A DNA stretch of 14,618 nt from JBHIBD01 sp046758865 (GCA_046758865.1 JBHIBD010000057.1:1-14618); one strand, 5' to 3'; numbered from the stretch's first letter, positions 7,443 through 14,560 are shown. The notes: generated from the sequence alone by a model not told the origin. Program-made: numbers and translations.

Positions 7443-7471
7443 TTGACTTTTTGTAGCTTCTATGTTTAAAT
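7443..7471 (+). promoter_or_regulatory. Candidate sigma-70 promoter for the aquaporin gene
   Basis: TTGACT (7443-7448), a 17-base spacer and TTAAAT (7466-7471) lie in the AT-rich 94-base gap after the regulator gene. The start would be near 7478, leaving about 45 bases of leader that includes the strong ribosome-binding site. A weak AAACATTTATGTTT dyad overlapping the start of this region is too short to call a terminator. Confidence 0.5.
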
Positions 7472-7524
7472 TTTTTGCAACTAGTCCAGATGTGGCGGAA
7501 AGCCAGACCTAGAGGAGGTGAAGA

Positions 7525-8250
7525 ATGAATGATAACTTTCGCAGGTATGTTGCAGAGGCAATTGGCACCTTTGCGTTGGTGTTCATCGGTGCTGGCGCAG
7601 TGTGCACCGACTACTACCTGAAGAGTACTGGAAGTGCAGGCATAGGACTTCTTGGTATCTCCCTTGCCTTTGGGTTTGTGGTGGCGGCGATGGTCTATGC
7701 CACAGGTTACATTTCGGGGGGACATATCAATCCTGCCGTTACAGTGTCCATGTGGGCGACCAAGAGGATGGACACTAACCTTGCGGTTTTTTATATAATT
7801 TTCCAGCTTGCTGGCGCAGCGGTAGCGGGATTTGTATTGAGAAGTATATATCCTGACGCTGTGGCAGGGGTGCATCTGGGAACTACTGCCCTTGCCCAGG
7901 GGGTTCCTATGGCACGCGGTATCTTGATGGAATTTGTAATCACCTTCCTCTTGGTGTTAACAGTTTTCTCTACTGCGATAGACAATAGGGCTTCAAAGGG
8001 CTTTGCCGGGCTGGCCATAGGTTTGGCGATATTTTTTGGCGTCTTGATTGGAGGCCCTGTAACGGGTGGTTCCATGAACCCTGCACGCACCTTTGGTCCT
8101 GCCATTGCATCTGGATTTTTCGTCAATCACTTTATTTACTGGGTTGGGCCGATATTAGGTGGGATTGCAGGAAGTCTGTTTTATGAGAGGTTGCTTGCGG
8201 AGGGTCCGAGCCCTGTAGCAAGGGCAGCGGGCAGACCTAAAAGGAGGTAG
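7525..8250 (+). CDS. Aquaporin/MIP-family channel with an AqpM-like selectivity filter
   Basis: Six-helix membrane channel of 241 residues for water or small neutral solutes. The two half-helix motifs are complete: SGGHINPAV with NPA at 69-71, and GGSMNPARTFGPA with NPA at 185-187. Aligning by the NPA motifs to E. coli AqpZ, the selectivity-filter positions are Phe49, Val173, Gly182 and Arg188. The filter His typical of water-specific AqpZ is thus replaced by Val, as archaeal AqpM has Ile there. This widens the predicted pore and leaves the substrate open (water, glycerol, CO2, H2S or similar). The ATG follows a strong GGAGGTG with ideal spacing. The C-terminus ends in a basic tail (AAGRPKRR). 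Its 3' end overlaps the decayed GNAT remnant on the other strand. Confidence 0.94.
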   Translation: MNDNFRRYVAEAIGTFALVFIGAGAVCTDYYLKSTGSAGIGLLGISLAFGFVVAAMVYATGYISGGHINPAVTVSMWATKRMDTNLAVFYIIFQLAGAAVAGFVLRSIYPDAVAGVHLGTTALAQGVPMARGILMEFVITFLLVLTVFSTAIDNRASKGFAGLAIGLAIFFGVLIGGPVTGGSMNPARTFGPAIASGFFVNHFIYWVGPILGGIAGSLFYERLLAEGPSPVARAAGRPKRR

Positions 8251-8457
8251 GGAGGTCTAGTGTTAAAGGGACTTCTTTACGGCCTGGGAACTTGCGGCAC
8301 TCCACTAACCGTCCGTTTTCTACGTAGACAAAGTGGGTCCCTGGTATTCTCATAACGTCTCCTGGAGTAAGCGAGGCAGCATCAGGCCCTTTTCTGCAAA
8401 GTGGTTGATGCTCCTGAAGATATCTTCCGTATCTGATATAATTGCCTTTCTAATCAT
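8237..8457 (-). pseudogene. Decayed N-acetylglutamate-synthase-like GNAT acetyltransferase (N-terminal remnant)
   Basis: An ATG at 8457 overlaps the stop of the TatD/radical-SAM gene by four bases (ATGA) and opens 35 codons to a TGA at 8352-8350. The peptide, MIRKAIISDTEDIFRS then INHFAEKGLMLPR, matches the start of ArgA-like GNAT enzymes that make N-acetylglutamate for arginine synthesis. The next family block, roughly xLYENIRD, appears in another frame as RRYENTRD. The following block appears in the third frame as HFVYVENGRLVECRKF, like the family's FFVYEEDGRIVGC. Two frameshifts are therefore needed, and the acetyl-CoA-binding remainder is absent: the frame stops at 8239-8237 inside the convergent aquaporin gene. 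This is a truncated, frameshifted relic. The similarity is from family memory, not alignment. Confidence 0.72.
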
Positions 8458-9842
8458 CCTAGGTCGTTGTATTTCCTTATCCTAAAACCGACCCCTAGCT
8501 CACGGGCTATCTGCTTGCATGCCTCAGTGTCTAGCCTTGGGACATCCACAACAGTTAGGGTAACCTCGGGGAATGTTTCTCCAGCCATTCTGGCGAAGTT
8601 AAGGAGGGCAGAGTAGGCCCTGTCACCGTACTTAGGTGAACATAGTGCCCTATATTCCTCACTGTTCGCACTGTTCAGGCTGATACAGACGGAGTCTATT
8701 AGGCCATCTAGTTCCCTGGAGATAGGTCTGCCATTGAGTAGGTCGCCCTGCCCGTTGGTGTTGAGCCTTATCTTTTTTACGCTTTTCTCCCGGAGGTATT
8801 TTGCCACGGTCTTGATTACGTCTAATCTCTCTGTTGGCTCACCGTAGCCGCAGAAGACCACCTCATTATATCTTTTAACGTCTTCCATATTTTCTATGGT
8901 GTTGATAATCTCTCGGGAAGAAGGTTCTTTGTCCAGACCCAGGTCGTGTCCCTTTACGTAAGGGCCGTCCTCTCTGGGGCAGAAGCTGCATGAGTTTGGA
9001 CAGCGGTTAGTGATGTTAAGATAGAGAGAGTTTCTTATTTTGTAGGCAATCTTGCCATTTTGGTTCTTATCCCTGGTGCCCAGGCCGAAAAGTCCTAGGG
9101 CATTGAAGGTTGTGATTCTGGCGATGTCGTCCTCAGAGAGGCCGTAGAGCTGTGCAAATACAGGCAAAACGTATCTGAGGTATGCGGGTTCGTTTCTCTT
9201 GCCCCTCTTGGGCTGAGGAGCCAAAAAAGGGGAGTCTGTTTCTAAGAGTAGCCTTTCTACCGGTACTGATTTAATGACCTCGCGCAGTCGGTTTGCATTT
9301 GGGAAGGTAACTGGTCCAGCAAAGGATATATAGAAGCCCATACTGATGCACTCTTTGGCTGTTTCTTTGGAGCCGCCAAAGCAGTGAAATGTGCCCCTCG
9401 GTGGCCTCCCGGAGGATTTTCTCAAGATGTTGAGGCAGTCCTCTGTTGCCTCCCTGTTATGTATGATAATCGGCAGGTCTAATTCCTGGGCAAGTTCGAT
9501 GTGTCTTTCGAATAGACGCTTCTGGTCTTCTCTGGTACTGTGGTCATAATGGTAATCTAGTCCAGTTTCGCCTATTGCAACCACCTTCCGCCCTTGAGCA
9601 AGGGCCTTTATTTCTTGCCATTCTTTGTCTGTACTAGCGGTGGCGTCGTGGGGATGGATGCCCACGCTGGCATAGATAAAGGGATACTCCTTGGCAAGCT
9701 CGAGTGCCCTTTTGCTGGATGGAACGTCGGTGCCCACCTCTATCAGGTACTCTACCCCTTCTGCTACAGCCCCACTGATGACTTCTTTAATATCTTTCTT
9801 GTAGTCTGGGAAGTTTAAGTGTGTGTGTGTGTCTACTAGCAT
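8454..9842 (-). CDS. TatD-family metal-dependent nuclease fused to a TatD-associated radical-SAM domain
   Basis: A 462-residue two-domain protein. Residues 1 to about 257 form a TatD hydrolase/DNase with all expected metal ligands: His6 and His8 (DTHTH), Glu92 (GETGLDYH), His128 (IIHNREA), His153 (FHCFGG) and Asp203 (ETDSPF). Residues about 265-462 form a radical-SAM domain with the CX3CX2C cluster motif at Cys281, Cys285 and Cys288, then FCGYGEP and a typical half-barrel. This matches the known TatD-linked radical-SAM family, more often a separate neighbour gene; its reaction is not established. The fusion is in one open frame. It starts 6 bases after the YraN stop (9849), and its stop overlaps the GNAT remnant start. 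TatD proteins are linked to DNA repair or degradation. Confidence 0.92.
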   Translation of the reverse strand: MLVDTHTHLNFPDYKKDIKEVISGAVAEGVEYLIEVGTDVPSSKRALELAKEYPFIYASVGIHPHDATASTDKEWQEIKALAQGRKVVAIGETGLDYHYDHSTREDQKRLFERHIELAQELDLPIIIHNREATEDCLNILRKSSGRPPRGTFHCFGGSKETAKECISMGFYISFAGPVTFPNANRLREVIKSVPVERLLLETDSPFLAPQPKRGKRNEPAYLRYVLPVFAQLYGLSEDDIARITTFNALGLFGLGTRDKNQNGKIAYKIRNSLYLNITNRCPNSCSFCPREDGPYVKGHDLGLDKEPSSREIINTIENMEDVKRYNEVVFCGYGEPTERLDVIKTVAKYLREKSVKKIRLNTNGQGDLLNGRPISRELDGLIDSVCISLNSANSEEYRALCSPKYGDRAYSALLNFARMAGETFPEVTLTVVDVPRLDTEACKQIARELGVGFRIRKYNDLG

Positions 9843-9848
9843 ACTTGA

Positions 9849-10223
9849 TTAGCCCTTCAAGGAAAAAGCACCTTTGATGAGCTTCACTTCAGGAGCGTTT
9901 TTGTTGGGGTCAAATAATACGGAGACCACATCGAAGCGGAATCTCTGTCCGGAGAGATGTCTTTCCTTGACGTATTTCTGTGCTGCCTTGTAGATACGCC
10001 TCTTCTTTGCCTCTGTTACCCTCACCTCCGGTGGACCGTATCTGTGAGAGAGGCATGTTTTAACCTCGAGGAAGGCTATTATGCCTTTGTCGTAGCCGAT
10101 TATGTCAATCTCACTGGTGCCCGGGTTGTAGTTCCTCTGGAGTATCTTGTAGCCCTGTTTTTTTAGGAACTCCGTTGCTACCCATTCACCCTCAAGGCCG
10201 AGGGCTTTTCGGTTTCCTTTGAT
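9849..10223 (-). CDS. yraN: UPF0102/YraN-family predicted endonuclease with apparent AUC start codon
   Basis: A 124-residue reading frame with the complete family pattern of a PD-(D/E)xK nuclease fold: KALGLEGEWVA (6-16), GYKILQRNYN (24-33), SEIDII (37-42, Glu38 and Asp40) and FLEVKT (51-56, Glu53 and Lys55), then RFDVVSV near the end. Family members are thought to act on nucleic acids; none is firmly assigned. No ATG, GTG or TTG lies in frame between the preceding in-frame stop (10304) and the conserved core. The best start is ATC at 10223, exactly where family members begin M(K)xxR, 7 bases after AGGAG in a GAGAGGAG run. Its neighbours (rplS 59 bases upstream, tatD 6 bases downstream) fit the usual rplS-(rnhB)-yraN arrangement, though rnhB is absent. 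Confidence 0.85.
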   Translation of the reverse strand: MKGNRKALGLEGEWVATEFLKKQGYKILQRNYNPGTSEIDIIGYDKGIIAFLEVKTCLSHRYGPPEVRVTEAKKRRIYKAAQKYVKERHLSGQRFRFDVVSVLFDPNKNAPEVKLIKGAFSLKG

Positions 10224-10282
10224 ATGCCTACTCCTCTCAGGTGTGCAGATGAATGGGGGGACCGGACCGACCTTAGGTAATC

Positions 10283-10645
10283 TCAGGTAGACTCTTTTTT
10301 CTCAACAAATTTTTCCTTCAACCTGGTGGCTTTTCCTATTTTCTTCCTCATATAGTAAAGCTTTGCGCGCCTTACCTTTCCTGACTTTGTGACCTTCACA
10401 CTTATAAGCCTCGGGGAATGTACAGGGAATATACGTTCGACCCCTTCTCCCTGCACAATTCTCCTGACGGTAAAGGTCTCTCTGATTCCGCTTCCCTTCT
10501 TGGCGATGACCACCCCGCTGAAGACCTGGATACGCTCCTTTTCCCCCTCTACGATCTTCGTTTTTACGTCCACCACATCGCCCATAGCGAGACTTGGAAT
10601 ATGGGTGTTAATTTTCTCCTTACCTAGGGTGTCTATTATATTCAC
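10283..10645 (-). CDS. rplS: 50S ribosomal protein L19
   Basis: A structural protein at the 30S-50S interface. The 120 residues align along their length with L19: IPSLAMGDVVDVKTKIVEGE, FSGVVIAKKGSG, FTVRRIVQGEGVERIFPVHSP and the C-terminal KVRRAKLYYMRKKIGKA. The start chosen is GTG at 10645, which gives MNIIDTLGKEK as in other L19 proteins and is preceded by AGGAGAGG with 8-base spacing. A GTG 13 codons upstream (10684) falls in the promoter region. Unlike the common rpsP-rimM-trmD-rplS operon, here rplS is the first gene of its run and has its own promoter, with yraN and tatD downstream. Confidence 0.96.
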   Translation of the reverse strand: MNIIDTLGKEKINTHIPSLAMGDVVDVKTKIVEGEKERIQVFSGVVIAKKGSGIRETFTVRRIVQGEGVERIFPVHSPRLISVKVTKSGKVRRAKLYYMRKKIGKATRLKEKFVEKKEST

Positions 10646-10675
10646 GATTTGTTCCTCTCCTTGATAATTCTTTAT

Positions 10676-10703
10676 ATTTAACACAGTAGCGGTGAGCTGT
10701 CAA
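10676..10703 (-). promoter_or_regulatory. Candidate sigma-70 promoter for rplS
   Basis: On the minus strand a consensus -35 TTGACA (10703-10698) and a -10-like TTAAAT (10681-10676) are 16 bases apart. Transcription would start near 10669, 24 bases before the GTG at 10645, which supports that start over the upstream GTG. Confidence 0.55.
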
Positions 10704-10743
10704 GGATGCTGTCCTTAAGTCTTTCAACTAGAGAAGTTAGGGA

Positions 10744-10772
10744 TTGACATTTATTGGTGCTTGTAGTATTTA
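10744..10772 (+). promoter_or_regulatory. Candidate sigma-70 promoter for the GT2-radical SAM operon
   Basis: TTGACA (10744-10749), a 17-base spacer and a weak -10, TATTTA (10767-10772), lie in the divergent gap between rplS and the glycosyltransferase. The leader would be about 45 bases long. The perfect -35 is the main support. Confidence 0.45.
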
Positions 10773-10825
10773 CTTTCAAGGGCAAGACTTTTTGCAGGAT
10801 TTTTTTGAAAGGGATTCTAGCCTAG

Positions 10826-11797
10826 GTGGAAGAGAGAAATAAAGGTGGGCTAGACATATCGGTGGTGGTGCCTCTATTCAATGAGGAAGAGAACATACCC
10901 GAGCTCTACAGGCGGCTGAAGGATGTCCTTGATGGTTTGAATAGGGACTATGAGGTCATATTTATAAATGACGGTAGCACGGATAGCACGCAGCGGGTGC
11001 TTGAAGACATCTTTCGTGGGGATGAGAGGGTAAAGGTTGTTGAACTGAGGACGAATTTCGGCAAATCCCCTGCGCTATCGGCAGGTTTTGACAGTGCCAG
11101 GGGAGATATTGTCCTCTCTATGGACGGTGACCTGCAAGACTGTCCAGAGGATATTCCGAAGTTCATCGAGAAGATAGATGAGGGTTACGATGTGGTGAGC
11201 GCCTGGAGGATGGACAGAAAGGAACCTTTCCTGACCAGGAGGTTGCCCTCCAAAATAGCCAACTGGTGCATGGCAAAACTTTCTGGCCTTGACCTCCATG
11301 ATTTCGGAAATGCCTACAAGGCCTACCGCAGGGAGGTTATTAAGGGTATAAAGATTTACGGTGAGCACCACCGCTTTATCCCTGCCTTGGCGAAAAATGT
11401 CGGCGCGACCGTGGTTGAGATACCGGTGAGGAACGAGCCCAGGAAGTACGGGAAATCTAAATATGGCCTGGGTAGGATTCCCAGGGTATTTTTTGACATG
11501 ATAACGGTAAAGTTCCTGTTGACCTATTCCACCAGGCCACTGCACATTCTTGGTCCCATAGGCAGTTTTTTTGGCATCATTGGGGTTTTTCTTGGTATGA
11601 GGCTAGCGTATCTGAAGGTATTCTATGGAGAGCAGCTTGGTACCAAGGTCTCTTTATCTGTGTGTGTCCTTTGTATTTTCCTTGCAGTGCAGATAATCAC
11701 CTCCGGGCTCCTGGCAGAGTTGCTAGTGAGGATATATTACGAATCACAGGGAAAAGAGATTTACACAATAAGACGGGTACTCGAGCACCATACATGA
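10826..11797 (+). CDS. GT2 polyprenyl-phosphate glycosyltransferase (DPM1/ArnC/GtrB-like)
   Basis: Predicted to transfer a sugar from a nucleotide donor to a polyprenyl phosphate at the inner membrane face. The 323-residue protein has a GT-A domain: VVPLFNEEENI (13-23), INDGSTDST (47-55), the metal-binding DGD at 100-102 in SMDGDLQDCPEDIP, and the acceptor-loop motif KYGKSKYGLGRI (207-218). Two hydrophobic segments follow (about 239-262 and 275-300), as in the membrane-anchored GtrB/ArnC/DPMS class; the enzyme therefore likely makes a lipid-linked monosaccharide. The GTG at 10826 follows a modest AAAGGGA. The stop overlaps the next gene's start as ATGA. The nearby ArnT-like enzyme on the opposite strand uses this kind of donor. 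The sugar is unknown. Confidence 0.92.
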   Translation: MEERNKGGLDISVVVPLFNEEENIPELYRRLKDVLDGLNRDYEVIFINDGSTDSTQRVLEDIFRGDERVKVVELRTNFGKSPALSAGFDSARGDIVLSMDGDLQDCPEDIPKFIEKIDEGYDVVSAWRMDRKEPFLTRRLPSKIANWCMAKLSGLDLHDFGNAYKAYRREVIKGIKIYGEHHRFIPALAKNVGATVVEIPVRNEPRKYGKSKYGLGRIPRVFFDMITVKFLLTYSTRPLHILGPIGSFFGIIGVFLGMRLAYLKVFYGEQLGTKVSLSVCVLCIFLAVQIITSGLLAELLVRIYYESQGKEIYTIRRVLEHHT

Positions 11798-12852
11798 TGG
11801 GACTATACCTAAGTCTATTGAAACATATCGTTTATAATAACCTGAACTGGGTGCCTATGCCTGCTCTGTGTACCTTTTTGATTACCTGGAGGTGTGAGCT
11901 AAAGTGCTCCATGTGCAGTATACCCGAGCGGGAGGATAAGAGGGAGATGGATACCACTCAGATAAAGGCCGTCTTTGACCAACTGCACACACTTGATGTG
12001 GTGAGAATTACGGGTGGAGAGCCCTTTGTGAGGGATGACTTGGGTGAGGTCGTTCGGCACGTAATGAAGGTTTCTGACCCAAGTACTATAATGATAAACA
12101 CAAATGGTATACAGGCCCAGAAGATAGTGGAGTTTGCAAGGGGTGTTGGTTCCCCCAGGTTTCACTTCAGGGTTTCGCTGGATGGTGTGGGAGGGCGTCA
12201 CGATGAGATGAGGTGCCTCAAAGGTGCCTTCGATAAGGCTTATAGTGTTTTGGAAGAGTTAGTCAGGTTGAGAGAGCGAAAAGGCATTGCCTTGGGTGTA
12301 AATCTTACTATTACCAGTAATAACATAGACCAGATAGAACCCATGCAGAGGATGTGCAGGGACCTTGGTGTAGACCTTCAGTATCAACTTGCCAGGGATG
12401 ACCGCTACCTTCTGGAACCACACCTTGATACTGAGATGGGAAGACGGGACGAATTCTCCTTCCTGGACCCCTTCTCGCCTGAGGATATTAATAGAATATT
12501 AGATGGCATTTCCAAAGACACGCGGAGCTTTAACCTCAGGGAGGGTTTGGTAAAGAAATTCTTTAATGAGGGGCTTAGGAATAGGCTCCTATACAATAAG
12601 AAGGTACCTAATACACGATGCGTTGCGCTGACCAGCCATATTAGGATACTACCCACTGGTGAGATACCTATCTGTATCCATAGTAACACGATTGTTGGAA
12701 ACTTGACCAAACAGGGCTTTCACGAGATATGGTTTGGCAAAGAGATTGAGCGGCACAGGGAGACGGTAAGGAATTGTCCGGGGTGCTGGATGCCATGTGA
12801 AGTGGCACCTAACGCCATATATACTGGAAGTATTATAAAGGCACTGCTTTAG
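11794..12852 (+). CDS. Radical SAM protein with SPASM-like C-terminal cysteines
   Basis: A radical-SAM enzyme of 352 residues. The CX3CX2C motif holds Cys34, Cys38 and Cys41 (WRCELKCSMCSIP) and the SAM-binding GGEP lies at 74-77. The C-terminal part carries further cysteines at 276, 294, 328, 331 and 335 (CVAL, PICIH, CPGCWMPC), the spacing of a SPASM or twitch domain that holds auxiliary Fe-S clusters. Such enzymes modify peptides, lipids or sugars; this one's substrate is not evident. The start is the ATG at 11794, which overlaps the GT2 stop (ATGA), so translation is coupled; in-frame codons upstream lie inside the GT2 gene. A second ATG follows directly at 11797. The stop overlaps the convergent ArnT-like gene by four bases. 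Confidence 0.9.
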   Translation: MMGLYLSLLKHIVYNNLNWVPMPALCTFLITWRCELKCSMCSIPEREDKREMDTTQIKAVFDQLHTLDVVRITGGEPFVRDDLGEVVRHVMKVSDPSTIMINTNGIQAQKIVEFARGVGSPRFHFRVSLDGVGGRHDEMRCLKGAFDKAYSVLEELVRLRERKGIALGVNLTITSNNIDQIEPMQRMCRDLGVDLQYQLARDDRYLLEPHLDTEMGRRDEFSFLDPFSPEDINRILDGISKDTRSFNLREGLVKKFFNEGLRNRLLYNKKVPNTRCVALTSHIRILPTGEIPICIHSNTIVGNLTKQGFHEIWFGKEIERHRETVRNCPGCWMPCEVAPNAIYTGSIIKALL

Positions 12853-14468
12853 GGTTGGTTAGAAACCAGGTGTACATTCCTGTGTCCTACTGATGCAGAA
12901 AGGAGACAATACACAGGGCCGTTGTATCTCTCTTTAAAAGATTTAAAGTATGTATCCCTCATTATGCAAAATACCCTGTCTTGAGTGCTGAAGAATCTGG
13001 CCACCGCCCCTTCATCGTCAAAGATTGTTAGCTTTCTGCCGGTATAAAATACATACGGGCCTATCTGATGTAAGAAGATTCCATATATGCCGAGCTCTTT
13101 GTCTTTTGCTATCCTGGCCGTTTCTTTGCAAAAAGGTCTTGCGGTTTTGTGATGGTTAATCTCTGGGTAAAGGAAGGTCGTAAGGTAGGTTGCAATTAGC
13201 AAGAGTGAGACGATAATCGTTGTGAAAAGTGCCCTCCTCAGCCTGAAGAGCGCCATGATGAAAATGGCTGCACCGGAGAGGGCAAATAACGACCCCAGGG
13301 GTAGGGAGACATTAAGAAATTCAGGGTGCTTTTTGTCGACAATCCATGCGGCCACGGCACTGCCAAAGACCATTGCTACGGCGAGGAATATGGCTGGTAG
13401 CAACTGGGATTTTGTGTAGGAAAGTACCTGCTTCTCAGATAGTACGTCATCCCAGAACCTGCCCACAATCAGCGCAATAGAGGGGAACAATGGTAGGATA
13501 TATTTTCCCTGCTTTGCCTGTGATAGGCTAAAGAAGCAGAACATACCAATGAACCAGGCGAAAAGGAACAGCCTCTGGTCTCTCTCCTTATCATTGGCGA
13601 GCATGTTTAGTATAGCTGCTGGTAGGAAGACTATCCACGGGAAGAACTCCCAGGGAAGATTGATGAAATAGTAATAAAATGGACGCTTATGGCTCCAGGT
13701 CTCAAGGAACATGTAGAAGTTATGTTTTATTATCAATTCCCATACAAAATCCGTTCCGGCTTTCAGGTACACAGAGATATACCAGGGTGAGACGATTGCA
13801 ACGAAGACTGCCAGGTATAGAAGCAAGTCCCTTGTGAGAAATTCTCTTAACTTTTTTTTCAAGGTCAGGAATGCCAGGGCGGTTAACCCTGGGAGCACAA
13901 TGGCTGCTGGCCCCTTGGTCAATGTGCCCAGGGCCATAAACAGGCTGCCCAGGAGAAAATATTTGCTCCTGTTTATAGTATTTATATAGCCGTAGTAGAA
14001 ACAGACCAGGGTAAGGCTTACGAAGGTTGAGTACACCATGTCTACCTGTACCCATCGGGCTTGGTGTAAATATATGGGTGAGGTGGCCAGTATCAATGCT
14101 GAAAGGAGACCCGCCCTGGGGCCAAAGAGCCCCTTCCCCAGCCAGTAGGTGGCCAGCACCCCCACCATACCCATAATAGCCGAGGGCAGGCGGGCGGTCA
14201 GTTCAGTGACCCTGCCGACAGGGAGTGAAAGTACGGCGGCGGCCCAGTTGAAAAAAGGCGGCTTTTGTGCCGTGGGTATCCCGTTCATCCTAGGGATAAC
14301 CCAGTCTCCCGTCTCTATCATCTCCTGTGATATCTGGGCATACTCTGCCTCATCCGGCGCCCAGAGGTCTCTGCCCCCTAGGTTCAGGAAGAACATTGCC
14401 AGCGATATTAGCACTAATATGATAAGAGAGGACCTATCCGTCTTGAAAAATTCTTCTCTGTTAAGCAT
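12849..14468 (-). CDS. ArnT-like (GT83) integral-membrane glycosyltransferase
   Basis: A polytopic enzyme of 539 residues with about a dozen hydrophobic helices, related to ArnT (aminoarabinose to lipid A) and the wider PMT/GT39-GT83 superfamily. The first periplasmic loop contains the family signature LWAPDEAEYAQIS (35-47, with acidic Asp39 and Glu40) and TAQKPPFFNW (66-75). TKGPAA and the WSHKRPFYYY loop are further family features, and a soluble C-terminal part of about 100 residues follows the last helix. It would transfer a sugar from a polyprenyl-phosphate donor to lipid A or another outer-face acceptor. The ATG at 14468 is preceded by AGGGG. It is transcribed toward the GT2-radical SAM pair. 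The true donor and acceptor are unknown; arnA/B/C/D are not present here. Confidence 0.92.
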   Translation of the reverse strand: MLNREEFFKTDRSSLIILVLISLAMFFLNLGGRDLWAPDEAEYAQISQEMIETGDWVIPRMNGIPTAQKPPFFNWAAAVLSLPVGRVTELTARLPSAIMGMVGVLATYWLGKGLFGPRAGLLSALILATSPIYLHQARWVQVDMVYSTFVSLTLVCFYYGYINTINRSKYFLLGSLFMALGTLTKGPAAIVLPGLTALAFLTLKKKLREFLTRDLLLYLAVFVAIVSPWYISVYLKAGTDFVWELIIKHNFYMFLETWSHKRPFYYYFINLPWEFFPWIVFLPAAILNMLANDKERDQRLFLFAWFIGMFCFFSLSQAKQGKYILPLFPSIALIVGRFWDDVLSEKQVLSYTKSQLLPAIFLAVAMVFGSAVAAWIVDKKHPEFLNVSLPLGSLFALSGAAIFIMALFRLRRALFTTIIVSLLLIATYLTTFLYPEINHHKTARPFCKETARIAKDKELGIYGIFLHQIGPYVFYTGRKLTIFDDEGAVARFFSTQDRVFCIMRDTYFKSFKERYNGPVYCLLSASVGHRNVHLVSNQP

Positions 14469-14499
14469 TATCCCCTGTTTTCTATCTCAACATCAGACA

Positions 14500-14560
14500 G
14501 TAGGGGTGTCCGCGTAGGGCGTATTGCTATACGCCCCTACAGGTAGACACGTGCCCCTAC
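14500..14560. repeat. Nested palindromic repeat upstream of the ArnT-like gene
   Basis: The inner hairpin pairs GTAGGGCGTA (14514-14523) with TACGCCCCTAC (14530-14540) across a six-base loop, with one bulged base. Outer arms GTAGGGGTGTC (14500-14510) and GACACGTGCCCCTAC (14546-14560) also pair, with a short internal asymmetry. The motif GTAGGGGCGTAT/ATACGCCCCTAC is typical of dispersed REP/MITE-like repeats in many environmental bacterial genomes. It begins 31 bases upstream of the ArnT-like ATG. No gene is apparent from 14469 to the window end; a small AAAGG-TCT-CCTTT dyad lies at 14584-14596. Confidence 0.65.

Noticed and set aside
7435..7450. AAACATTTATGTTT dyad as a terminator of the kinase/regulator operon
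   Set aside because: The stem is short and purely AT-rich except for one C-G pair, and it overlaps the probable -35 of the next gene.
6688..8236. 15-base identity GGGCAGCGGGCAGAC at 6688-6702 and 8222-8236
   Set aside because: Both copies lie in coding DNA in the same frame (AAGR) without palindromic structure or conserved flanks; probably chance or codon bias.
10781..10796. Possible sigma-54 -24/-12 promoter (GGCAAGACTTTTTGCA) before the GT2 gene
   Set aside because: The GG-to-GC spacing is one base too long, and sigma-54 promoters are strict about this spacing; a sigma-70-like promoter lies just upstream.
11662..11793. 44-residue N-terminal extension of the radical-SAM protein
   Set aside because: It lies wholly inside the GT2 coding region in another frame; the ATGA overlap at 11794 is the natural start.
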